In this document: positions 1 through 10,000 of the stretch, piece after piece
Layout of the letters: the number at the start of each line of letters is the position of its first letter
Position numbering within the stretch: position 1 is the stretch's first letter
Source: Anaeramoeba flamelloides
Lineage: Eukaryota > Metamonada > Anaeramoebidae
DNA: 64,000 nt
Direction: 5' to 3'
NCBI GenBank assembly: GCA_027625915.1
Contig: JANTQA010000011.1
Location: 558,001-622,000 of the forward strand
Notes under the pieces: model-generated
Database searches by the model: none
Told to the model about the DNA's origin: nothing
Seen by the model: the letters and a program-made list of their open reading frames with translations, nothing else
Program-made: the position numbers and the translations under genes

Positions 1-762
1 ATGGCCTTGGTTTTACCAAAGATAATAACAAGATATTTGCGATATAAAAACACTTATTTGGGCTTCAACCAAAAAATGAAATCGCTGTACCTCAATTTAG
101 CGGAATTCCCGCTCTCCTGGAAAAATGCAATTCTATACCATTTCCATTTCACCATCTGGAGCTTTGGGAAATTGCCCTTGAAAACATATTGCTGCTTTAT
201 TATTTCCATCATGCTGACTCTATTCACCCCTGTGAGTATTGGTAAATTTTTTAATACCAGATACGGTGTATGTTTCATTTGGGGACTGATTTCAAGTGAA
301 GGAATTACATTTTTTGTTTTTAATTTCCTGAATGTTATTTTCTTTTACCTTATGACATTCATCCCCGCTTTATTCGTTTGCGTAACACCTCCTCTACCAT
401 CAAACCAAAACATCAAACAATCGCCTTATCGTTTATTGAAATCCATTTATTTTGTTTGGTTTTTGTTTGGCACCTTTTTCCAACTGTATAATTCAGTTCC
501 TTATTTCACTGTAGGGATGGGCTTTGTCACAATGCTGCTATCACCCGCTTATTTTTGGAATTCAATATTTTTAGTAATACTTACTTTTACAATTATTTAC
601 AAAGATTATAATTCAATTAAGAAAAATAAGCCTTTTTCTAATTCAATTGGTGAAGACTCATCAAAAATTGAAGATGAAAATCTAATAAAAGAAGAAAGGC
701 GAAATCTAAAGTTAGGTTCTGAGAAAGAAGACTCAGAAACTACCACTACCACTTCTGATTAA
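1..762 (+). CDS. Multi-pass membrane protein, C-terminal part, unidentified
   Basis: The frame is open from the first base of the window to a TAA at 760-762 and gives 253 residues. An ATG happens to stand at base 1, but the frame could continue upstream, so the N-terminus is unknown. Hydrophobic stretches suitable for about five or six membrane helices lie at roughly residues 62-82, 88-128, 147-180 and 183-200. The C-terminal 50 residues are charged and end in a Glu/Ser/Thr-rich tail, probably cytosolic. Residue use is like that of the real genes here (Trp, Pro and His present) and unlike the spurious AT-rich frames. I do not recognise the family. It does not resemble the TMEM181 gene 6 kb downstream closely enough to call it a relative. 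Confidence 0.6.
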   Translation: MALVLPKIITRYLRYKNTYLGFNQKMKSLYLNLAEFPLSWKNAILYHFHFTIWSFGKLPLKTYCCFIISIMLTLFTPVSIGKFFNTRYGVCFIWGLISSEGITFFVFNFLNVIFFYLMTFIPALFVCVTPPLPSNQNIKQSPYRLLKSIYFVWFLFGTFFQLYNSVPYFTVGMGFVTMLLSPAYFWNSIFLVILTFTIIYKDYNSIKKNKPFSNSIGEDSSKIEDENLIKEERRNLKLGSEKEDSETTTTTSD

Positions 763-2050
763 GAAAATACATTTTTAAATTAGATATATATATATATATA
801 ACCCTTTTTCAGTTAAAGGGGTACAGTTTTATTGAAGAAATGGAACAAATTCTATGAGTTTAATTCCTTATTCTTCTCAAAAAAAAATTTTTTCAATTTG
901 TAGATCAGAAAAATTTTTAAAATTTCTGTGTTTAAAATTGATTTTTTTTTTGTTTTCTTTTTTTTTTTTTTGTAAAAAAAACGTAAATTCCACAAAAAAA
1001 TATATAATTATTTGAAAAATCCAAATTTACTTTAAGAAAATTGAGGCTATGATATTTATTTTAAATTAATAAATTTGTTATTAAAAATCTCTTTGTTGAC
1101 GTTTTTATTTTCCTAAAGAAATTGAGAAAATTTGCTTGGGACATTTCAATGAAAAGTGCCCAATTTTTTTTTTTTAAATTTTATTTTTTTTTTTTTGTAA
1201 AATTGAGAGTTTGTTTAAGTATTTCTTCAATAGTATCAACTTTAATCGGAAGATTAGTTTTTTTTCAATTTTTTCGATAGCTGAATCTTTTTTATCTTAG
1301 GAAGAAGAGTTATAAAAAGAAAAAGACCAAGTGGTTACTTGCTAATACTATGAGACTTAAAAACTTAAGTATAAGTAACTTCTAAAATAAAAATGAAAAA
1401 TAAAAGATAAAAATGATCAAAAGTTTAAAGCAAATAAGCTCAAAATCAAAAAAAGAAATTACAACAATTGAATAACAATCCTCAAATGAACATTCAGGAT
1501 CAATACTAAAAATTAAAATAAAATTAACCAAAAGTATCGTGAGTTGTTATTTTGGGTGTTCTTAATTAAATATAGTTTGTTTGATTTTTTTTTTTTTTTT
1601 TTTTTGGTTTTTGAACTAGGTGGTTATTATAAACCCTATTTAAATTATTATTTTTTTCTTTTTTCCTTTTTCCCTTTTTATATTTAAATTATTTGTTTTT
1701 GCATTTTTAAACAGAAAAAAAAAATTGTGAATGTCTTTCCCTTGAACAATTGGAAATAAATAATTTTACCTTTGACCACCTTTGAGGAAATTTAAGTAAA
1801 ATGACATTTAGAGTTTAATTTATACCACTTTAATAAAGATATATCTATATAATATGGAGATAACTGTTTCTATTATTTCTGATTAATCTTATATTACTTG
1901 ATTTTTTCAAAAAATTGACTTTTTGTAGTTATCTTTCAGTAGATATCAGTGGAATGAAATTGATATTATAATTATTTTACTCTTTTATTTCTTACCAAAT
2001 AACATACACCTTTATTAATTAAATATTTAATTAAATTCTTTGATAATACA

Positions 2051-2052
<2 letters not shown>
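763..2052. other. Gene-free AT-rich stretch
   Basis: No host gene seen. It holds long T and A runs, a short TA tract at about 784-801, and a diverged dispersed repeat at about 1255-1850 described separately. Confidence 0.6.
1255..1850 (+). repeat. Diverged dispersed repeat, possible LINE 3' remnant (copy 1)
   Basis: This stretch shares an ordered series of short blocks with 60395-60935, for example gaagaagagttA, tggttacttg, aaaagtatc and, near the end, gaggaaatttaagtaaaa followed by an agagt block. The same closing block (ggaaatttaagt ... tctagagtgtaa) occurs at the 3' end of the LINE at 42850-42895, so both copies may be worn LINE tails. No reading frame survives. The identification as LINE-derived is inference from the shared 3' block. 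Confidence 0.35.

Positions 2053-2117
<65 letters not shown>
2053..2117. repeat. (CA)n(TA)n microsatellite
   Basis: About 16 CA units run straight into about 16 TA units. The TA half directly abuts the left end of the element at 2118, which uses TA as its insertion target. Confidence 0.95.
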
Positions 2118-2123
<6 letters not shown>

Positions 2124-2652
2124 AATTCCAAAAATTTGGACACAGTTTAAACAGTGGAAAGAACATCATTACTGCACTTTAAATTCAAATTGGAAAGAAT
2201 TTTGATTTTACAAACAATTTCATTTTTTTGTCTTTTTTTTGTTTTGTTTTCATTTCCTTTTTTTGCAGTTACGTAATCTGTTTCGTTAGATCTCGAAATT
2301 TTTTTTTCAATGGTTGATAGAAGGTTAGTGTTGAGTTTGTTAAATTGGAAAATCACATACAATTGGTAGATGGTATCTTAACATTTGATCAATCAACAAT
2401 TGTTGGTAAAATTTCAACATATTTACCAATACATTTTTTGTTCAGCTCGTTTCATTATTTTGGACACACCTATTTTTATTTTTGAGTTTTATATTTTTTT
2501 CTTTTCTTTGGGTTCAATTGATTACTTATTAAAACATTAATACTGAGTAACTTAAATGTGGTTTTATATTAGGTTTAGAAAAATACAATAAATTGGGTTT
2601 TTTTTTTACATATTTTTGATTTTGGGTGTGTCCAAATTTTTGGAACGGGGAT
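2118..2652 (-). mobile_element. TA-flanked MITE, 533-bp family, diverged copy
   Basis: A 535-bp non-coding element whose imperfect inverted ends share TTCCAAAAATTTGGACACA: aaactaaattccaaaaattt on the left and the complement of tttttggaacggggatt on the right. It is flanked by TA and sits at the edge of a (TA)n tract. The interior lines up block by block with the copy at 2693-3225 (tgattttta, gtctttg, tttgatcaat). Ends of this type together with a TA target are typical of Tc1/mariner-derived MITEs. The strand is given relative to the copy at 4548. Confidence 0.7.
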
Positions 2653-2692
2653 TATATATATATATAAACTAAAATTCAAAAATTTTCAATAT

Positions 2693-3225
2693 AAACTAAA
2701 TTTCAAAATTTTACACACATTCAAAGCCTTCCAAGCAACGAAAACGATACAATTTCATTCAAATAGGAAATAATTTTGATTTTTATAAAACCTGAAATTA
2801 TTTTTTTGTCTTTGATCTTTTGGTTTCCATTTCATTTTTTGAATTAGACAACCTCTTTTGTTTGATCAAATATTTTTTTTAACAATTGGTATGAAGTTAA
2901 AGTTGAGTTGTTCTATACAGAAGAACACAAATGCATTTAGCCAATGGTATCTGACCTTTAGATCAATCAATATTCCTAATAGAATTTAAACAAATTTAGA
3001 AATATTTTTTTTTTTTTTGCACTCTCCAAAATTTTCAACATTTCCATTAATTTATTTGTATTGATAATTATTTATTTTTTAATTTGTAACAATTTTAATA
3101 TATAAGTAATTGTTAACAATTAGATCAGTAAATGGCTCTAATTTGTCATTTCTTCTGGAATTGATTAAATAAGATTATTTTTCAAAAATAGAATTTTGGT
3201 GTGTTAAAAAGTTTGAATTGGGGTC
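2693..3225 (-). mobile_element. TA-flanked MITE, 533-bp family
   Basis: Exactly 533 bp, in inverse orientation to the copies at 4548 and 36347. One end begins aaactaaatttcaaaatttt and the other ends gaattggggtc before TATATA. It carries no usable reading frame. Just before it, at 2667-2692, lies a separate 25-bp duplicate of the same terminus (aaactaaaattcaaaaattt), probably the stump of another copy. Confidence 0.75.
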
Positions 3226-3277
3226 TATATATATATATATATATATTCTTTATTTTAAAAAATAATTAGGAAAATTA

Positions 3278-3471
3278 CAGTCAGTTCCACTTTTAAAATA
3301 CAAACTTTCAAAGAAATTTAAGGTACAATAAAAATCTTAAATTAAGGTACAAAATTCAGATTCAAGTAAAATAATTTGTAAAAAAAAATTACAAAATTTG
3401 TGCCTTAATTTGAGATTTTTTTGTACCTTAAATTTCTTTGAAAGTTTGTGTCTTAAAAGTGGTACTGACTG
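3278..3471. mobile_element. Palindromic MITE, 197-bp family (copy 1)
   Basis: Starts CAGTCAGTTCCACTTTTAA and ends with its complement AGTGGTACTGACTG, flanked by TA on both sides. The two halves are near-perfect inverted repeats (aaatttaaggtacaa versus ttgtaccttaaattt), so the whole element folds into one hairpin with a short A-rich loop. It is related to copies at 26542, 26805, 50341 and 52405. It encodes nothing. Confidence 0.85.
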
Positions 3472-4547
3472 TACCGTTGATATTATCTGGAAAATGTAAT
3501 AATTATTAATCTTGTGTATAATTTAATTCTTTGTTATATTGAAGTTTAGTTGGCTGATATGAAAATTAATCTGACTTTTCTAGGTGGGTTAGAATTGGGC
3601 TCTTTTCTATTTTTTTTTCCCTAAATCTGAATTTTAAAATTAAAAGTTTACAAATATATAGATTTTACATAAAAAGAAGGAACATCTAATTAAATAGAGA
3701 AAATTGTAATTTAGACTTTATTTTCTTTCTATTCTTATATATATATATATATATTATGAAATAAGTTATTGAAAAAAGAATTGATTGAATCCATTTCCAT
3801 TTGATAGGTATTGGAAAATAAGAAGATGAAGTGTTTTCATTCTGGAATGAATATTTTCGTTAATATTTTTAACATTTTTTTTGTATTCATAAAATTTTTT
3901 CGAAATTTTACAAATTCTAAAAAAAAAAAACACAAAAAAAGAAGTTCGGTATTATCATGAATATACACCAAACAACAAAAAAAAAAAAAAAAAATCCAAT
4001 AATAATTAAATTGTTTTCAAAATTTGAAGAGAAAGTCGTAACTATAACAATTGCAATAAATACCCACAACCTTTTATTTTTAATAAACTTGAGAAAAAAA
4101 TAAAGATTCCAAAATCAAAATATAAAAAACAAAAAATTATAATGATATTCATAAAAGGTTGCTCATCTGCATCTTCAAGCTAGAATCCTAATTATTGATG
4201 GGTTGAAAAGAAAAAAAAAATTAAATATGTTTAAATGAGATTATCTACCATAGAGAAATATACAATTAATGTTGTTTGTAATTGAAGATACATTATATTA
4301 GAGTTAAAGAGTTCAAAGATCTCTATAAAGACAATTTTTTCAAAAAAATATTTTTATTTATCTTATCAATTAAAAAAGATCCTTGTATTATAAAAAGAAA
4401 AATAAGAATTTTTCACAAAAAAATCTAAATTTTAAGACAAATTTTTAGGTTGAATCATCAATATTAGGTCTTTGAAGTTGAAAAATATTTATTTTCAAAA
4501 TTTGATTTTTAATGGGCCAATGATTTTGAAATAGAGTTTATATATAT
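3472..4547. other. Gene-free AT-rich stretch
   Basis: Homopolymer-rich sequence with a TA tract at about 3738-3755. I see no coding frame, RNA gene or clear repeat boundary. Confidence 0.5.
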
Positions 4548-5080
4548 AAACCCCAATTCAAAATTTTTAACACACCAAAATTCGATTTGTGAAAAAAAAA
4601 AACTTATTTAATCAATTCTCAAAGATTTACCAAATTAGAACCATTCACTAATTGAAATGTTAACACTTGTTTATAAATTACAATACTCACAAAGCAATAA
4701 ATAAATAATTATCAATACAAATAAATCATGGGTGTGTTAAAAATTTTGGATGAGGAAAACAAAAAAATACATTGGTAAATTTGTTGAAATTCTATTAGGA
4801 ATATTGACCGATCAAAGGTTAGATACTACCAACTAATTTTATTTGAGTTCTTCTATTTGGAACAACTTGACTTTAACTTAATATCAATGGTTGAAAAAAA
4901 TTTTTGATCAAACGAAACAAATTACGTAATTCAAACAATGAAATGAAAACAAAAACGAAAAGATAAAAAAATGATTTTCAGATTTTACAAAAATCAAAAT
5001 TATCTCCAATTTGAATGAAATTGTATTATTGTGATTGTTTGTAACGTTTTAGCTGTGTCGAAAATTTTGAATTTTAGTTT
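4548..5080 (+). mobile_element. TA-flanked MITE, 533-bp family (reference copy)
   Basis: 533 bp from aaaccccaattcaaaatttt to aaaattttgaattttagttt, bounded by TA on each side (TATATA tracts). The ends are imperfect inverted repeats of about 25 bp. Within the arms, acacacc and gtgtgt-type blocks are mirrored. The interior has conserved blocks such as attacgtaattcaaacaatg. It is very close to the copy at 36347-36879, so one burst of transposition produced both fairly recently. Confidence 0.85.
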
Positions 5081-5610
5081 ATATATATTAGGTAAACAAA
5101 TAACTCTAAATAAAAGTTCATGTGTAAAGAAACAAAATAATATTTGGATATCAAAAATTAACTCATTTAAGGACTTCGTTTCCATCCCGGAGAGTGTTGA
5201 GTTATTGAGTTATTTTACTTTCACTTCTTAAAAATAATTTTCATTCTGAAGAAATTGGATAAAAAAATTAATAAATAAAAGTCTCAAAAAAAATTGTTTT
5301 AATTAACAAATAATAATTTTATTCAAATAGATTTTTAAATCAAACTTTAAAAAAGAAATTACTTTATACAATTTTCAAAATCAAGTTCAAATTTTAAACT
5401 TGTAATTCTAACACTAAAAATTTTTTGCATAAAGACAGAAATTTTTTTGTATTTAGATTTGAAATGGGACATAGGAAATCGTAAAATCAAATTTTGAGAG
5501 GATACCAAGAAGTATGAAATTATTAAAATAGTTAGAAATAGTTACATTTTCGCATTTTATTTAAAGGAAAATCATACTGATAAATTCTAATAAATTTCAT
5601 TAAAATTTTA
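5081..5610. other. Gene-free AT-rich stretch
   Basis: No gene or repeat boundary recognised between the MITE and the long-inverted-repeat element. Confidence 0.5.
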
Positions 5611-6480
5611 ACCATTGTGAAAAAACTTTGGTTCCATAAAAAAAAATTGGTTCAGTCCAAAATTTGTTTTCGTTTTTTAAATAGTAAATATTAGCAAAAT
5701 GATTTTTGATCAAAGTAATTTTGAATGAACAAATCTTACATTTAAGAAAAACCAAAGTGTTTTACCAATTATAATTTTCAAAGGAAATGTTATTTCGTTG
5801 CATTTTGAGCTTTTAGAATTACTATGGTACTCTAAAAAAGAAAAATTGAATTTTAAATAGTAAACTTAACTAAAAATATTGATTTTTTTTTATTAGGTTA
5901 CATTTCAAGATCAAGTTAGTCATTGTTTGGGAAGACCAAAAAATAATAAGTGTTTTAAATTAAAGTTTGTCTATGGGGATTTTTAGAATTTAAATGGTTT
6001 CTGAAATATTGATATTTCGTTATTTAGAAGTTTTGATTGGAAAACATTAGTGGAAAATAACCTCTTTCGAAAAAATAGCTTTTTTTGGAAGATTTTATGA
6101 TTCAATTGGGTTTTAAAGGATATTTAAGATTAAGTTGATAAATTTGCGTTAATTAACAATGATAAATATCATATTGAATTAAGAGATTTTAATATTTCCT
6201 AATAAATAGTTCTCTTATTTTTAGTAAAGTTTACTATTTAAATTCAATTTTTGTATTTTAGAGTCCCATAGTAATTCTAAAAGCTCAAAATGCAACGAAA
6301 TAACATTTCCTTTGAAAATTATCATTGGTAATGACTTTGGTTTTTCTTAAATGTAAGATTTGTTTATAAAATGATACTTTGATCAAAAATCATTTTGCTA
6401 ATATTTACTATTTAAAAAACGAAAACAAATTTTGGACTGAACCAATTTTTTTTAATGACCCAAAGTTTTTTCACAATGGT
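5611..6480 (+). mobile_element. 870-bp fold-back element with about 260-bp inverted arms (copy 1)
   Basis: The left arm (5611-5870) starts accattgtgaaaaaactttgg. The right arm (about 6228-6480) is its complement and ends tcacaatggt. The arms match over about 260 bp, for example tttagaattactatgg against ccatagtaattctaaa and caaatcttacatttaagaaa against its complement. The 350-bp centre is unrelated to the arms. Open frames in the right arm at 6379-6691 are by-products of arm sequence, not genes. The second copy is at 44310-45171. Confidence 0.85.
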
Positions 6481-7021
6481 ATGTTCAATTTCCATGTTTA
6501 TAAATCTTCAAACTGTTTCTTATCAAACATACCCGAACAAAGAATATATTCAAGAACAACTAATTTTACAGAATTTCTTTACACTCGACTTCAAAAAATG
6601 CTTTATTCAAAGTTTGTGCATCATAATTTCCAAAAGGGAAAATCAATCAAAAATTTCCAAACATAAATTGCAATTTATCAGGATTGTCTAATTTGTAGTG
6701 AGATTATAGAACTCTTTCAAGAGTGTATTTATCCACAATTTCCCCATTTTAACAAGAAAAAGTCGAACTCAGATTTCAAATACCTTTCCCAAAATATCCT
6801 TACTTTTAAAAAAAATTTGAACTATTTTTAAATTTTTTGAACTCTTTTAGATATATTGTAACCTTTTCAAACTATTTCCAAAACTTACAAAGTGTAAAAG
6901 CCTTGTAAAATTTCTGAGGTTGTTCATAGTGACATTCTGATCATACCTTTTATTTTTTTGTCTTTAGTTGAAAATTTCAAATTCGTCAAATCCTACATTT
7001 CAATACAAATAGGCAAAACAA
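6481..7021. other. Intergenic region upstream of the TMEM181-like gene
   Basis: The last 100 bases presumably hold the promoter and 5' leader of the gene at 7022. I cannot point to a definite TATA or initiator element in such AT-rich sequence. Confidence 0.4.
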
Positions 7022-10000
7022 ATGAAAAGCAAAAAAAATGCTAGCAACATACTTGAGGGTAAAGTCAAAGTGGAACCAAATTTGCTTCTTGGTATGAGTA
7101 TGAGATTTGAGTATTTTTCAAAAAAAAAAACTTTTTATTATTTTCTGACCTTAATAATTGTGATGGCCATTACCCTATTTGGAACGTACATTGGCCCAAA
7201 CATTCAATTGTTTCAAACAACAGAGCACAAAATAAATTATTCCTCAGAAAATGAAAGATCGTTTGTTGATCAAATCCAGGGATTGCAATCAATGAACAAG
7301 CCACTTGGGGGCTTTATCGTTTTCAGGAATTCGTTAAGAGAAACCATTTCTGGGAAAATGACCTTTGATGTTGAAATATCTGGCAATTCAGACAAAACCA
7401 TAAACCAACACACAGTCTGGAAAACACTGACAGTTTCGAAAAGGAAAAGGGAGATCAAATGTTATTCAAGATCGAATTGTACAAGCATTAGGCTATTGCA
7501 CGAGTCAAAAATCCGATACAGAAATTATCGTATTGTTGTTAAATTTAAACAACAGTTCAAAATAGATTTTTCAGACCAGGTTTATTTCCAATTCCAATAC
7601 CACAGCTCTGGTTGGACAATATTCGAATTAATTTTCCGTTATCTTTTTTTGCTTGTGTCTTGCTTTTTAACTTTTTTATTCACAAACTTTACAAAATCAA
7701 TCCCTTGGAAAAGCTATCTTTTTGAACAAAAGTGGATTTTTGTGTTATTGTTTTGTCTTGTTTTTTATAACAGTAAGCCTTTTTTTTTTGCTCATTCTTG
7801 TTGATACTTTTTTTTTTTTTTTTTTTTCTTTTCATTTCGTTATCCTTCAGTATTTTACCATTTCATTTTTTTTTTTTTTTTGTTATTATTTGGTTTGTTA
7901 ATGGACTTAAATCCAATTTGCCCAAAGTATGAATAATTTCTTGCTACAACGAAATTATTCAAATTATTGTAAAATTCTTTCTCAGCTATGTGTGAGAGTA
8001 GGCGAGAATTGTCTTTATATAAGCATTTCATCATATTTTTTGATCTTTGTTTCCCTAATTTGCTTGAATCAAAATACTCTTATCTTCTTATAAGCCGAGC
8101 AAACCCAAAAGAAATGGAACGATTCTTCATTTTAACATTTCCTTTGCTCGACCCACTTTTCAAAAAATATATTTTTATTGTGAATAATTTCAAAATTAAA
8201 TGGATCTCATTTGCTCTTCGAGCTGTTTTAAAAAAGTGTGGACTCGAAGTTTTATAAGTAGGGCTTAAAACTGTCTAATTCATATGTTTTAATCAGTTCA
8301 GTCAACATCTAATAAAACTTTTGGTACACACTTTTCTAAAACAGTTGTATTCCAAAAAGGTGTTGATTTTTTTTTAAATTGTCAATAACAAGAGAACCAC
8401 AAGTCTTTCAAAATGAATAATTTTTACTCTTGAAGATCTTTGCCATTAAACTTTTTTTGCTGTAAACAAGTACCAGGTGGGGTTGAGTAATTTGAAAATG
8501 AGGGTCATTGTTTTCTGATTAGATCCTTGGTTTTGATTGTAAATTCTATTTTGGTAAAGAGCAGATTTTCTCATGTATTTTGAATGAATTATTTTATCAT
8601 TTCCAAATTGTTTGGCAGGACAGAAAGTTCCGAATGATTTTTAATTAAAAATACTGATAAATTCAAATAAAAGTAAAATACTTTTTAGTTCAATTTCTTT
8701 TTTTGAAATTCATATCTCAACTTTTAAAACAGTTCTTTACAAAGAACCTTTCAAAGGGTAACTCATTTTATCAGAATTTTTCAACAGTTAAACCAAAAAA
8801 AATGCTTTAGTGATTTTTTATTCTAATTTGAATAAAAAATCTATCAAAATGGAAATTGAAGCAAAAACTTGAAAATATTTTTTGGAATTTAACAGTATTT
8901 ACTGAAAAATAAAAAGTAAGATCAATTATCAATAAAAGAAAAAAGAGATTATTAAAGACAAAATGAAGGGTTAAACAGAATAACAGTTTTTTTAATAATA
9001 TCTTTTGGTATGGGTTTTTCTTTGATTGATCTATTATTAAAAATTTGTTGAAAAAATTTGACTATTACGGTGGATCTACAAGAAAGTACGAATCGGATCT
9101 CAATATAAAAAGGAGATCGAAATTTAAGTTTTGTTTTAATTAATTCAAGTGGTAACAAAATAATGAATTATTCTTTGGAAAGTTGATTTGTTTCTTCTTT
9201 TAATTGATCTTACTTGTCATTTTCATTAGTGTATAAGGTTTATTCTAAAAAAAAACGTGGCATTTTTTTTTATCTTTCAAATAGAATTTTCTCTTTTTTA
9301 GTGATTCTATTCATAAACTGGTAATATCAAATGAATCAGAACATTAATACTAATATAATCGACTTCTATTGCATTTATTTTGAAATATGTTAATCAAAAT
9401 ATTTCAAAAAAAAAAAAAAAAACAATTTGGCACTTTTTTTGGAGAAAATCGAGTTGCCATAAAGTTTAATAAAAAATTGATATTAGCAATGATCAATAAA
9501 ACCACTTTTAAAACTTTTAAAAAAATACTGTGAATATCAAATTACCCAAATTATGATTTTATCTCAAGGGTTATACAGCCCTCGGACTTTTTAGAGCATA
9601 CCATAAAATCACATATAAGGCAGAGAATTATCAAAATAAGGCACAAAAAAAAACAAACAATAAGGCAGAAAAAAGATTGGTCATAATAAGTCACAATAAT
9701 CTCTATTTTTTTTCAACTCAAACAATAATATACTAGAATTTTCCAATCAAAAAATGAAAATTTTTTGTTCACATAACAAAAGATTTTTTTAGTTTTAAAG
9801 TTGAAGAAAATCCAAATATCTTTACAACATCCTTTAGAAATGGTATTTTTAGACAATAAATTAAACTTCCTTAGTTAACTCTAAGACAAAATTTTTACTC
9901 TGCTAATTTGATTGTAACAGTTATAATTCATATCCATTATTCAAAATTGAAATAAAAATTTCATTTTGGAAATTGGAAAATAATAGTAAAAAAAAAATAA

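Noticed and set aside
1-762. Second TMEM181-like gene
   Set aside because: It is multi-pass and of similar size to exon 2 of the gene at 7022, but lacks the EQKW, FYLPK and YLPSK signatures.
6379-6691. Two overlapping frames of 95 and 78 codons
   Set aside because: They lie in the right arm of the 870-bp fold-back and run past its end; the second element copy does not keep them.
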